Assembly: GCF_003086295.3 (NCBI RefSeq)
Contig: NC_092039.1
Location: 66,731,649 to 66,795,648, forward strand
Origin: Arachis hypogaea
Lineage: Eukaryota; Streptophyta; Magnoliopsida; Fabales; Fabaceae
Direction: 5' to 3'
DNA length: 64,000 bases
Part shown: positions 50,301 through 61,151 of the stretch, in pieces
How the letters are laid out: each line of letters opens with the position of its first letter
How positions within the stretch are numbered: the first letter of the stretch is position 1
The notes under the pieces: generated by a model
What the model saw: only the letters and a program-made list of their open reading frames with translations
What the model was told of the DNA's origin: nothing
Database searches by the model: none
Translations under genes and position numbers: made by a program

Positions 50301-51276
50301 AAGTGTTCAGAAACATTACACATTACATAAAGAAAACTGAAACCATACCTTGGCCGATTCCCAAACACACCAAAACACCAAAACGAAGCCACCAAGCTTG
50401 ATCTAAAGCCTCAACCAACTCCAACAAACACCAAAGCTCAAACTAACAATACATATATCACCAAAATCAAAACCTAAGATACAAAAAATAACTAAACACA
50501 AGGGTTTAGAAAACCTTACCTTGTCCAATGAGATTAGGGATAAAATCCAACAATTACCCGCTACTAAAAACGACCTAAACAACCAAAACCACAACATCTA
50601 CTCAAAAACCAAACATAAAAATGTGCAGAATTAGGGCTGGGAAACTGGAGTATGAGATTCAGTTTCTTACCAGATTTCTTTAGATATAAAGGAAGAGCTC
50701 TTCAAGAGCTTCGCATGGCCGCAAACAGCTCATCAATCGAAACTCCGGATCAAAAATTAGGAAGCTTTGAAGGAGGAGGTGAATAGTAACAACGGCTTCT
50801 TCTCCTCTCTTCTTCTAAACCGCGCCCTCTCTCTCTTTTTGCGTCAAATGATCTGAAATGCTCATTAATAAGCTTATATATGTTGGGCCTTAGGCCCGGT
50901 TTGAGCCCGGTTCAACCCGTTAGCATTTTTAGCCTATTTGGCCCATTTTGGGCCAAAACCTTTAAAATTAGTGCCCGGTTTTCAATTCTAAATTATTTTT
51001 TGTCCTTTTAAATACAATAAATCAATTTTCTAAATCTTATTTTTCACAAAACACAGTACCGGTCAGGCTTAAATCGGTTCGATCATTTCGCCTACCGGTT
51101 CGCAGTTTTTCTCGGTTTTTCGTAGAAAATACATTTTCTGACTCAAAAAAATTCATGGAAACCAAATTTCGCCTTTATATTTTCAAATTAAAACTTCTAA
51201 ATTTTGAATCTATGTCGGGCACTTAAAATTATTATTTTATTAAAACATTTTTTCGTGAAAAACCCCGGTTCTTACA
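47340..51276 (-). mobile_element. Element I, left (3') LTR, 3.94 kb
   Basis: TGTAACACCCC (47340) to GGTTCTTACA (51276); in element sense it starts TGTAAGAACC and ends GGGGTGTTACA. Its left part (47340-48480) is repeated at 52175-53325 with about 8% differences by a hand count over 340 bp. It has a block array GATATAGTGCCTGGCACAC (48365-48660), CAT/CAA-rich low-complexity sequence (49860-50260), and TTAGGCCCGG words (50880-50940). Confidence 0.85.
48365..48660. repeat. GATATAGTGCCTGGCACAC blocks in the LTR of element I
   Basis: Six or more copies of the block (48375, 48405, 48435, 48467, 48588, 48632), spaced 27-40 bp and further. The matching array in the right LTR lies at 53200-53325. GTGCC...GGCAC is palindromic. 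Confidence 0.85.
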
Positions 51277-52174
51277 TTCTCCCGTCCTAATAAAATTTTC
51301 GGCCTCGAAAATTTTCAAAGCTTTCTACTGTGTCAATGTACCCTCTCACCTTCTGCTGTTTCACTCTGATTATCGTCATTAAAACCTTTAAAACTATTAC
51401 CGATTGTGTAACATCTTTCCAAAACCTTTAAAACAAGTTTATTCTAAACCAGTTCATTGCTAAAGATTTTTCTCAAGAGAGTCAAAAAAATCATTTACTC
51501 GTAAGTCAAATACTAGAAATCACGGTTTTCTTAAATAAAAATTTTTCAATTTGAATTCCTTTCGATAAGATAATTTGGAAACCAAGTTCACAAATGAACA
51601 TAATTGGAGAACTCACTTTTCTTTTAAACCTTGTAATTTAAACCAAGAGTTTTGACCAACTTTCCAAACCAAAGTTCCTAACAAAATTTCAAAATAATTT
51701 TAAACTCTAAAAATTCTTCAACAAAATTCAAGACCATACCAGTTAGAAACTAAAAATCATAGTTAAAAACCATGAAAGCATCCCTCGTTATTTCTGTTGC
51801 CACTACTGTCGGGCCGCACCCATCAACCGATATGCCGCACCCTCCACGACTGGTCCTCTTGAACATGTTGAGCTCGAACACCTTAACTAGGCTAGTCATC
51901 CACATTATCTCTCCGTGAACGTGATCGACCTCATCCATGAGTTGCCATTCAGGTTTCTTTTCCACACCAAACAATCGATATCAAGTTGATTAGTCTCAAT
52001 ATCTCAAGCTCAGTGCTTCAATTATCCCCAAAGGCGTTCACAAACATGCATGCTATGCATATCAAGTAGATAACCTAAATAACATGAAAGAAAAAAATGA
52101 CCCAGAGTGTGCAACGAAGCACAATCGGTCCATCCTTTAGGCTCACGAGGACGAACCGCGCTGATACCACTAAA
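51277..52174 (-). mobile_element. Element I internal region, 0.9 kb, no pol
   Basis: On the minus strand the left boundary is a purine tract (AGGACGGGAGAA at 51277-51288) directly before the 3' LTR, and the right boundary is TTTA then TGGTATCAGCGCGG (52157-52170), a tRNA-iMet-type primer-binding site next to the 5' LTR. Between them I find no gag or pol. One frame in element sense (51974-51750, 74 codons, MFGVEKKPEWQ...) is unidentified. Such large-LTR, short-interior, protein-less elements need enzymes from another element. Confidence 0.8.
51750..51974 (-). CDS. Unidentified 74-codon frame in element I
   Basis: The only frame of note in the interior of element I, in the element's sense, about 190 bp after the primer-binding site. 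Cys/Gly-rich C-terminal half. No family recognised; it could be a vestige of gag or chance. Confidence 0.2.
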   Translation of the reverse strand: MFGVEKKPEWQLMDEVDHVHGEIMWMTSLVKVFELNMFKRTSRGGCGISVDGCGPTVVATEITRDAFMVFNYDF

Positions 52175-53333
52175 TGTAACACCCCAATTACCGTAAGCCT
52201 TACCTCTAGCTGTAAACCAAAGGTTAATTAGAGGTTATGACAATCCTAAGGCTTATACATATTTATATATAGAAGGAAATAATATATTCTAGAAGGCCGA
52301 TGAAAGATTAAGCTCAAAGACAGATTTACAAAAGCGCGAAACGTTCACACGAAGCTACCTCACAAGACACAAAGAATAGATGCAAAAGAATAGAACATAT
52401 ATAAATATATGAATATAATACTCATAGGGAACTAGCTGCAACTTGCGGAGTTTAAGCCGACTAGTTATATACCGAAAAATACAGAGTTTTGTTGTTAAAA
52501 CAGCTTATACAACTTATCTCTCAGATATGCCTTTAAGGCCATAAAGATAAATATATAAAGAGATGTGAGAGAATAGTACGACAAAAGTAAAACATGAAAT
52601 ATACAAGGAAAGAACCATACTCCGCTCTGTCACCATGTCCGCAATTTCACTGGGTGAATTTGTAAACCTGCGTCTGAAAAACAACAACAACGTATAGAAT
52701 GAGAACCGGAGGTTTTCAGTATGGTAAGAGTGCTCAATAATGTAAGATGTAAGGCTCTGGGACGCTGAAGGCAACCCTAGAGCTTCACATCACATACGGA
52801 TATTCAAGCTTAGAATATAATAAGTAAATTAAGCCATAAACCATAAACAAGGTTATCTAAACTTAGGGGAATTCTAACTAATACTAATCACACCGTTGTA
52901 TCCCAAAGCCTTCACCACCTTAACCTTCATGCGATCCCATCGCCATCGCCTTCCTAACCTCCTCAGCACCAGACAATCACAATTAATGCAAGCAAGTAAA
53001 ACACAAATAACATACATGTACAGCAAGTAATTTAAGAAGCAAGTAGGCATGTTATACAATTAGTCAAACTCAAGTAATCAAAGCAAACAAGCATATAAAA
53101 GATGCATATGATGAATGTCTATCTTATTGGCTCGTGATATCACTTGTCGGTCTATGAATGCCAACCCGACACATCCTTTCGGATGTCGCCTTTCTGCCAC
53201 GTCCGAGGATATAGCGCCTAGCATGCTTTGTTCGAGGATATAGTGCCTGGCACACTATCATTCCAAAGATATAGTGCCTGGGACACTTCCATGCTTATTC
53301 CGAGGATATAGTGCCTGGCAATTTAATACGTAT
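52175..53333 (-). mobile_element. Element I, right (5') LTR, first part
   Basis: TGTAACACCCC at 52175, parallel to the left LTR for about 1.1 kb including the GTGCCTGGCAC array (53200-53325). After 53320 (TGGCA) it diverges from the left copy, so this LTR was already altered before element J inserted at 53334. Confidence 0.85.
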
Positions 53334-53918
53334 TGATGAGCGGATAATTTATACGATTTTTGGTATTGTTTTTAGGTATTTTTTAGTAAGATCTAGCTAC
53401 TTTTAGGGATGTTTTCATTAGTTTTTATGCTAAATTAACATTTCTGGACTTTACTATGAGTTTGTGTGTTTTTCTGTGATTTCAAGTATTTTCTGGCTGG
53501 AATTGAGGGACCTGAGCAAAACTCTGATAAAAGGTTGACAAAGGACTGCTGATGCTGTTGGATTCTGACCTTCTTGCACTCAAAATGGATTTTCTGGAGC
53601 TACAGAACTCCAAATGGGGCGCTCTCAATGGTGTTGGAAAGTAGACATCCAGAGCTTTCCAGCAATATATAATAGTCCATACTTTATTTGAGATTAGACA
53701 ATGCAAACTGGTGCTCAACGCCAGTTCCATGCTGCATTCTGGAGTCAAACGCCAGAAACACGTCACAAACCAGAGTTAAACGCCAAAAATACGTTACAAC
53801 TTGGCGTTTAACTCCAAGAGAAGCCTCTGCACATGTAAAGCTCAAGCTCAGCCCAAGCACACACCAAGTGGGCCCAAGAAGTGGATTTCTGTTCTGTAAA
53901 CCCTAGTAGCTAGTCTAG

Positions 53919-53926
53919 TATAAATA
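53919..53926 (+). promoter_or_regulatory. TATA box, 5' LTR of element J
   Basis: TATAAATA followed by GGACATTTTACTATTG; the same box is at 62854-62861 in the 3' LTR and, in reverse, at 32297-32304 (F) and 16530-16537 (B). Confidence 0.65.
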
Positions 53927-54837
53927 GGACATTTTACTATTGTATTAGACATCTTGGTTTCGTCTTTTATCTTAACATCCATCTTTGGACGTTTAGTTCT
54001 TAGACTTTGGGGGCTGGCCATTCGGCCATGCTTGAACCTTGATCACTTATGTATTTTCAACGGTGGAGTTTCTACACACCATAGATTAAGGGTGTGGAGC
54101 TCTGCTGTACCTCGAGTTTTAATGCAATTACTACTATTTTCTATTCAATTCAGTTTATTCCTGTTCTAAGATATTTGTTGCACTTCACCATGACGAATGT
54201 GATGATCCATGACACTCATCATCATTCTCACCTATGAATGCGTGACTGACAACCACTTCCGTTCCACCTTAGACCGAACACATATCTCTTGGATTCCTTG
54301 ATCAGAATCTTCGTGGTATAAGCTAGAATTGTTGGCGGCATTCATGAGAATCCGGAAAGTCTAAACCTTGTCTGTGGTATTCTGAGTAGGATTCAGGGAT
54401 TGATTGGCTGTGACGAGCTTCAAACTCATGAATGTTGGGCATGATGACAAACGCAAAAGAATCAATGGATTATATTACGACATGATCGACAACCGACAGA
54501 TGATTAGCCGTGCTGTGACAAGAGCATTTTGACCTTTTTCACTGAAAGGATGGGAAGTAGTCATTGACAACGGTGATGCCCTACATACAGCATGCCATGG
54601 AAAGGAGTAAGAAGGATTGAAGGAAGGCAATAGGAAAGCAGAGATCCAACGGGGACAAAGCATCTCTATACACTTATCTGAAATTCTCACCAATGATTTA
54701 TATAAGTATTTCTATCTTTATTTTCTGTTTATTTATTATTACTATTTGAAAATTCCATAACCATTTATTATCCGCCTAACTGAGATTTACAAGATGACCA
54801 TAGCTTGCTTCATACCAACAATCTCCGTAGGATCGAC

Positions 54838-54853
54838 CCTTACTCACGTAAGG
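54838..54853 (+). other. Conserved LTR hairpin (CCTTAC/GTAAGG)
   Basis: Perfect 6-bp stem with a TCAC loop, preceded by GATCGACC and followed by TTTATTACTTG. Counterparts with different but complementary stems lie in all the TGATG-type LTRs of the window (see findings). Confidence 0.75.
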
Positions 54854-54983
54854 TTTATTACTTGGATGACCTAGTGCACTTGCTGGTTAGTTGTGTGAAG
54901 TTGTGAAGAAAGTGCTGAGTTATAAACGCGCATACCAAGTTGAGCGCCATTGTTAGAGATCACAATTTCGTGCACCAAGTTTT

Positions 54984-55001
54984 TGGCGCCGTTGCCAGGG
55001 A
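54984..55001 (+). promoter_or_regulatory. Primer-binding site of element J (tRNA-Asp)
   Basis: TGGCGCCGTTGCCAGGGA, complementary to tRNA-Asp(GUC) with one mismatch, six bases after the LTR end. Confidence 0.92.
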
Positions 55002-56679
55002 TTGTTCGAGTTTGGACAACTGACGGTTCATCTTGTTGCTCAGATTAGGTAATTTTCTTTTTGTTTTATTTTCGAAAAAAAATTTTCAAAAATTTATCAC
55101 CTGTTTTCGAAAATTTTCAGAGATTTTAAGAATGAATTCTAGAGTTTCATGTAACATTTTGAAGCCTGGTTGGCTGTAAAGCCATGTCTAATTCCTGGAC
55201 CGGAGCTTTAGACTAACATTACATGATCCCTGAAATTCTGATCGAGGACTTTGGATTCATTACTTCCTTTTTCCAAAATATGTTTTCGAAAAATATAAAA
55301 TAAAATCCAAAAAAATTTATAAAATCATAAAAACCAAAAATATTTTGTGTTTCTTGTTTGAGTATAGTGTCAATTTTTAAGCTTGGTGTCAATTGCATGT
55401 TTTAAAAAAAAATTTTTGCATTTTTCGAAAATTCGTGCATGTGTTCTTCATGATCTTCAAGTTGTTCTTGACAAGTCTTCTTGTTTGATCTTTAAAATTT
55501 TTGTTTTATGTTTTTTGTTATTTTTCATATGAATTTTTGCATTCATAGTGTCTAGGCATTGAAAAATTCTAAGTTTGGTGTCTTGCATGTTTTCTTTTTC
55601 TCAAAAATTTTTCAAAAATAAGTTCTTGATGTTCATCATGATCTTCAAAGTGTTCTTGGTGTTCATCTTGACATTCATAGTGTTCTTCCATGCATCATGA
55701 ATTTTGATTCATAATTTTCATATTGTGAGTCATTTTTGTGTTTTTCTCTCTCATCATTAAAAATTCAAAATTCAAAAAAATATCTTTCCCTTATTTCTCT
55801 CATAAAATTCGAAATTTTGGGTTGACTTAGTCAAAAAATTTTAAAATAAGTTGTTTCTTATAAGTCAAGTCAAATTTTCAATTTTAAAAATCTCATCTTT
55901 TTAAAATCTTTTTCAAAAATCAAATTTTTTTCATTTTTATCTTATGATTTTCGAAAATTTAAAAATATTCTTCAAAATCTTTTTCTTATCTTTATTTCAT
56001 GATTTTCAAAAACTTTACTAACAATTAATGTGATTGATTAAAAAATTTGAAGTTTGTTACTTTCTTGTTAAGAAAGGTTCAATCTTTAAATTCTAGAATC
56101 ATATCTTTTAGATTCTTGTTAGTCAAGTAGTCAATTCTAATTTTAAAAATCAATTCTTTTTCAAAATATATTTTCTATCATATCTTTTTCAAAAAAAATT
56201 TTAAAAAAAAATTGTTTTTAAAATATCTTTTCCAAATTCTTATCTTTTCAAAATTGATTTTCAATTTTTTTCAACTAACTAATTGACTTTTTGTTTGTTT
56301 ATTATCTTTTTCAAAACCACCTAACTACTTTCCTCTCTCTAATTTTCGAAAATTACCTCCCTCTTTTTCAAAATTCTTTTAATTAACTAATTGTTTCAAA
56401 TTTTAATTTTAATTTTATTTCTTCCTTTAATTTTTGAAAATCACTAACTTATTTTTCAAAATTAATTTTCGAATTTCTCTCCCTCTCATCCTCTTCTATT
56501 TATTTATTTATTTACTAACACTTCTTTTCATCTCAAGAATTCGAACCTATCTTCACCCTTGTGTTTGGATTCTTACCTTTTCCTTCTTCTATTCTTTTCT
56601 TCTTCTACTAACATAAAGGAATCTCTCTATTGTGGTAAAGAGGATCCCTATTATTATTTTCTGTTCCCTTCTTTTTCAT
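55002..56679 (+). other. Element J leader
   Basis: About 1.7 kb, non-coding, extremely T/A-rich with repeated TTTTCGAAAA palindromes and TTTTCAAAAAT. It contains TAAGCTTGGTGT (55378) and TAAGTTTGGTGT (55570). No frame before the gag start. Confidence 0.8.
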
Positions 56680-57777
56680 ATGAGCAGGAGCAAGGACAAG
56701 AACATTCTTGTTGAAGCAGATCCTGAACCTGAAAGGACTCTGAAGAGGAAACTAAGAGAAGCTAAATTACAACAATCTAGAGACAACCTTACAGAAATTT
56801 TTGAAAAAGAAGAGGAAATGGCAGCCAAAAATAATAATGCAAGGATGATGCTTGATGATTATACTACACCTACTTTGAAGGTTGATGGAAGAAGCATCTC
56901 AATCCCTACAATTGGAGCAAACAATTTTGAGCTAAAACCTCAACTAGTTGCTCTAATGCAACGGAACTGCAAGTTCCATGGACTTCCATCAGAAGATCCC
57001 TACCAGTTTTTAACTGAGTTCTTGCAGATCTGTGAGACTTTTAAGACTAATGGAGTAGATCCTAAAGTCTACAGGCTAATGCTTTTCTCTTTTGCTGTAA
57101 GAGACAGAGCTAGAACATGGTTGGATTTACAACCTAAAGATAGCCTGGACTCATGGAATAAGCTGGTCGCGGCCTTCTTGGCTAAGTTCTTTCCTCCTCA
57201 AAAGTTGAGCAGGCTTAGAGTGGATGTTCAGACCTTCAAACAAAAAGATGGTGAATCCCTCTATGAAGCTTGGAAAAGATACAAACAAATGACCAAAAGG
57301 TGTCCTTTTAACATGCTTTCAGAGTGGACCATTCTGGATATATTCTATTATGGTCTATCTGAGTTCTCCAAGATGTCACTGGACCATTCTGCAGGTGGAT
57401 CTATTCATCCGAAGAAAACGCCTGCAGAAGCTCAAGAACTCATTGACATGGTTGCAAATAACCAATTCATATACACTTCTGAGAGGAATTCTGTCAGTAA
57501 TGGGACTCCTCAGAGGAATGGAGTTCTTGAAATTGATGCTCTGAATGCCATATTGGCTCAGAACAAAATGTTGACTCAGCAAGCCAACATGATTTTTCAA
57601 AGTCTGAATGGATGGCAAAATGCATCCAATAGTATTAAAGAGGCATCTTCTGAAGAAGAAGCTTATGATCCTGAGAACCTTGCAATGGCAGAGGTAAATT
57701 ACATGGGTGAACCTTATGGAGAGAAATCATCCAAATTTCTCATGGAAGGATCAACAAAAGCCTCAACAAGGCTTTAA
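56680..57777 (+). pseudogene. gag: Element J gag
   Basis: I chose the ATG at 56680 (MSRSKDKNILVEADPEPERT) over the in-frame ATG at 56632 because B and F start there. Order: basic N-terminus (residues 1-60), gag capsid-like domain about 70-240 (ANNFELKPQL, FLQICETFKTNGVDPKVYR, WLDLQPKDSLDSW, FFPPQKLSRLR, SLYEAWKRYK, KRCPFNMLSEW), a Gln/Asn linker, EEEAYDPENLAMAEVNYMGEPYG. A deletion of about 20 bp at 57718-57725, between short ATGGA repeats, shifts the frame and ends it at 57777. Gag packages element RNA in particles and is supplied in cis or trans. Confidence 0.88.
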
Positions 57778-58974
57778 TAATGGTGGAAGAAATAGGCTCA
57801 GCAATAGCAAGCCTTATCCATCATCTTCTCAGCAACAGAAAGAGAATTTTGAGTAGAGCTCCTCTAACTTAGCAAACATAGTCTCTGATCTGTCTAAGGC
57901 CACTTTAAGTTTCATGAGTGAAACAAGGTCCTCCATCAGAAATTTAGAGGCACAAGTGGGCCAACTGAGTAAGAAAGTCACTGAAACTCCTCCTAGTACT
58001 ATCCCAAGCAATACTGAAGAGAATCCAAAAAGAGAGTGCAAGGCCATAGACATAATCAACATGACCGAACCTAAGGAGGAAGGAGAGGATGTGAATCCCA
58101 ATGAGGAAGACCTCATGGGACGTCTCTCAAGCAAGAAGGAGCTCCCTATTGAGGACCCAAAAGGATCTGAAGGTCATATAGAGACCATAGAGATTCAATT
58201 AAACCTCCTTCTGCCATTCATGAGCTCTGAAGACTATTCTTCCATTGAAGATGATAAAGATGTAACTGGAGAGCAAGTTGCTCAATATCTAGGAGCTACC
58301 ATGAAGCTGAATTCCAAGTTGTTTGGTAATGAGACTTGGAAAGGTGAACCTCCCTTGCTCATTACTAAACTAGATACATGGGTTCAGCAAACTTTACCTC
58401 AAAAGAGACAAGATCCTAGTAAATTCTTAATACCTTGTACCATAGGCACCATGACCTTTGAGAAGGCTCTGTGTGACCTAGGGTCGGGCATAAATCTTAT
58501 GCCACTCTCTGTAATAGAGAAGTTGGGGATCATTGAGGTACAGCCTGCCATATTCTCATTACAGATGGCAGACAAGTCAGTAAGACAAGCTTATGGATTG
58601 GTAGAGGAGGTCTTAGTAAAGGTTAAAGGCCTTTACATCCCTGCTGATTTCATAATCTTAGACACTAGGAAAGAGGAGGATGAATGCATCATCCTCAGAA
58701 GACCCTTCCTAGCCACAGCGGGAGCTGTGATTGATGTTGACAGAGGAGAGCTAGTCCTTCAATTGAATGGAACTACCTTATGTTTAAAGCTCAAGGATAT
58801 TCCTCTGCAACCATGGAGAGGAAGCATGAAAAGCTTCTCTCAATACAGAGTCAAATAAAGCCCCCACAATCAAACTCTAAGTTTGGTGTTGGGAAGCCAC
58901 AACCAAACTCTAAGTTTGGTATTGAATCCCCACACCCAAACTCTAAGTTTGGTGTTGGGAGTCTACAACATTGA
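57778..58974 (+). pseudogene. Element J gag C-terminus and protease
   Basis: Continues gag after the shift, with a stop at about 57853. The open frame 57914-58858 begins at the coiled coil (RSSIRNLEAQVGQLSKKVTE), passes the acidic linker, and reaches the retropepsin: TIGTMTFEKALCDLGSGINLMPLS, ADFIILDT, IILRRPFLATAG. The Asp is followed by LGSG where active relatives usually have LGAS. A frameshift at about 58770 moves the end to another frame, which closes with three NSKFG repeats at 58974. The repeats come from the CTCTAAGTTTGG motif. Confidence 0.85.
58870..58965 (+). repeat. Triple CAAACTCTAAGTTTGGTGTT motif
   Basis: Three copies at about 58870, 58903 and 58936, each containing the palindrome CCAAACT-CTA-AGTTTGG. 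F has three (27492-27569) and B two (6114-6170, degenerate) at the same place, exactly where pol would normally follow protease. Confidence 0.85.
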
Positions 58975-59999
58975 CCTGATCACCTGTGAGGCTCCATGAG
59001 AGCCCACTGTCAAGCTATTTACATTAAAGAAGCGCTCATTGGGAGGCAACCCAATTTTTATTTATCTAATTTTATTTTTATTTTATTGTTCCTTATGTTT
59101 TATTAGGGTCATGATCATGTGGAGTCACAAAATAAATACTAAAATTAAAAACAGAATAAAAAATAGCAGAAGAAAAAGCACACCCTAGAGGAAGGGCTTA
59201 CTGGCGTTTAAACACTAGTAAGGAGCATCTGGCTGGCGTTCAATGCCAGAACAAAGCATGGATCTGGCGTTGGATGCCAGAAACAAGTAGCATCCTGGCA
59301 TTTAAACGCCAGGAATACACCCTGAGAAGAGCTAGCGCTGAACACCAGAAACAAGCATGGAACTGGCGTTCAACGTTAGAAACATGCTGCAAATGGGCGT
59401 TGAACGCCCAAAACAAGCATAGAGCTGGCGTTTAACGCTAGAAACAAGCATCAAGCTGGCGTTAAATGCCAGAATTGCATAGAGATGGCATTTTACACAC
59501 CTAATTGGTGCAGGGATGTTAAATCCTTGACACCTTAGGATCTGTGAACCCCACAGATCGCCCCAGGTTCTGTGGACCCCACAGGATCCCCACCTACCTC
59601 AACTCACTTTCTCTCGTCTTCACACAATCTAATAACACTCTTCCCCAAAAACCCTTCACCAATCACATCAATCTCTCTTCCCCATCACCTCTTCACCACT
59701 CACATCCATCCACTCTTCCCCATAAACCCCACCTACCTTCAAAATTCAAAATCCCTATCCCACCCAATATGGCCGAACCTTAACCCCTCTCCCTCCACTA
59801 TATAAATCCCTCTATTCTTCTTCATTTTCACACAACACAACCCTCTCTTCTCATCCTTGGCCGAAACACAACCCTCTCTCCCTCTCCTCCATATCTTCTT
59901 CTTCTTCATCTATTCTTTCTTCTCTTGCTCGAGGGCAAGCAATATTCTAAGTTTGGTGTGGTAAAAGCATAGCTTTTTTTTGTTTTTCCATAACCACCT
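58975..59999 (+). other. Element J spacer where pol is absent
   Basis: Non-coding: GAGGCTCCATGAGAGCCC landmark (58987-59008), a word array of CTGGCGTTNAACGCCAG (59198-59490), GTGGACCCCACAGG box (59571-59585), C/T-rich sequence with short random frames (59544-59805), then TAAGTTTGGTGT (59948) before the next frame. Confidence 0.8.
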
Positions 60000-61151
60000 A
60001 TGGCACCTAAGGCCGGAGAAACCTCTAGAAAAAGGAAAGGGAAGACAAAAGCTTCAACTTTTGAGTCATAGGAGATGGAGAGATTCATCTCCAAAGCCCA
60101 TCAAGACCACTTCTATAAAGTTATGGCCAAGAAGAAGGTGATCCCCGAGGTCCCTTTCAACTCAAGAAAAATGAGTATTCGGAAATCCGACATGAGATCC
60201 AAAGAAGAGGTTAGGAAGTTCTGACCAACCCCATTCAACAAGTCGGAATCCTAATGGTTCAAGACTTCTATGCCAATGCATGGAACACTAGGAACCATGT
60301 TCAAAGTATGAACCCGAACTCAAATAATTATCTTACAATGGTTCGGGGGAAATGCTTAGATTTCAGTCCAAAAAATGTGAGATTGGCGTTCAAATTGCCC
60401 ATGATGCAAGGAGATGCACGCCCCTACACTAGAAGGGTCAACTTTGATCAAAGGTTGGACCAAGTCCTTATGGACATATGTGTGGAAGGAGATCAATGAA
60501 AAAGAGACTCCAAAGGCAAGCCGGTTCAATTAAGAAGACTGGACCTCAAGCCTGTGGCTAAAGGATGGTTGGAGTTCATCCAAAGCTCCATCATCCCCAC
60601 TAGCAACCGATCCAAAGTTACTATGGATCGGGCCATCATGATCCATAGCATCATGATTAGAGAGGAAGTAGAAGTTCATGAAGTCATCTCCTTTGAATTC
60701 TACAAAATAGCCGAAAAGCCCTCTACCTTGGCAAGGCTAGCTTTTTCTCATCTTATTTGCCATCTATGCTACTCAGCTGGAGTTGTTATAGAAGGAGACA
60801 TCTTCATTGAAGAGGACAAGCCCATCACAAAGAAGAGGATGGAGCAAACAAGAGAGCCCATTCATGGATCCCAAGACACATGAAGAAGCTCATTACCAAG
60901 GAATCACGGAGATGCCTCAAGGGATGCACTTTCCTCCCAACAACTATTGGGAACAACTCAACACTTCTCTAGAAGACTTGAGTTATAACATAGACCAACT
61001 AAGGGAGGAACACCAAGAGCACTCCATCATTCTCCATGAGATTAGAGAAGATCAAAGATCAATGAGGGAGGATCAACAAAGGCAAGGAAGAGAGATAGAA
61101 GAGCTCAAGGACATCATTGGTCCTTCAAGGAGAAGGCGCCACCATCACTAA
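60000..61151 (+). pseudogene. Element J third frame (env-position ORF)
   Basis: Begins ATGGCACCTAAG at 60000: a Lys/Arg-rich start (RKRKGKTK), stop at 60069, then ISKAHQDHFYKVMAKKK. After a frameshift near 60240 come VQDFYANAWNTRNHV, VRGKCLDFSP, MDICVEGDQ, PVAKGWLEFIQSSIIPTS, FSHLICHLCYSAGV, and in another frame a coiled-coil tail (LREEHQEHSIILHEIREDQ) ending at 61151. The pattern 'FYAN...V-VRGK-v-Fsp...W--F' is that of the plant transposon-protein domain found downstream of pol in Athila-like elements, where it is often called env-like. I see no signal peptide or membrane helix, so the name env is not supported here. Function unknown. At least three breaks. Confidence 0.7.

Larger units (their letters stand above)
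53334..54977 (+). repeat. Element J 5' LTR
   Basis: Order: TGATGAGCGGATAA start, GGCGTTTAACTCC-type words (53703-53820), TATAAATA (53919-53926), GGTGTGGAGCTCTGCTGTAC, hairpin CCTTAC/GTAAGG (54838-54853), GTGCACCA end. Transcription would start shortly after the TATA box. Confidence 0.93.

Noticed and set aside
55060..56470. Heat-shock elements in the TTTTCGAAAA palindromes
   Set aside because: The TTC and GAA units are directly adjacent without the two-base spacing that heat-shock factor needs; more simply T/A-rich leader.
59544..59805. Two overlapping 77-79-codon frames in J
   Set aside because: C/T-rich low-complexity spacer; not conserved as protein in B at 2100-2330.
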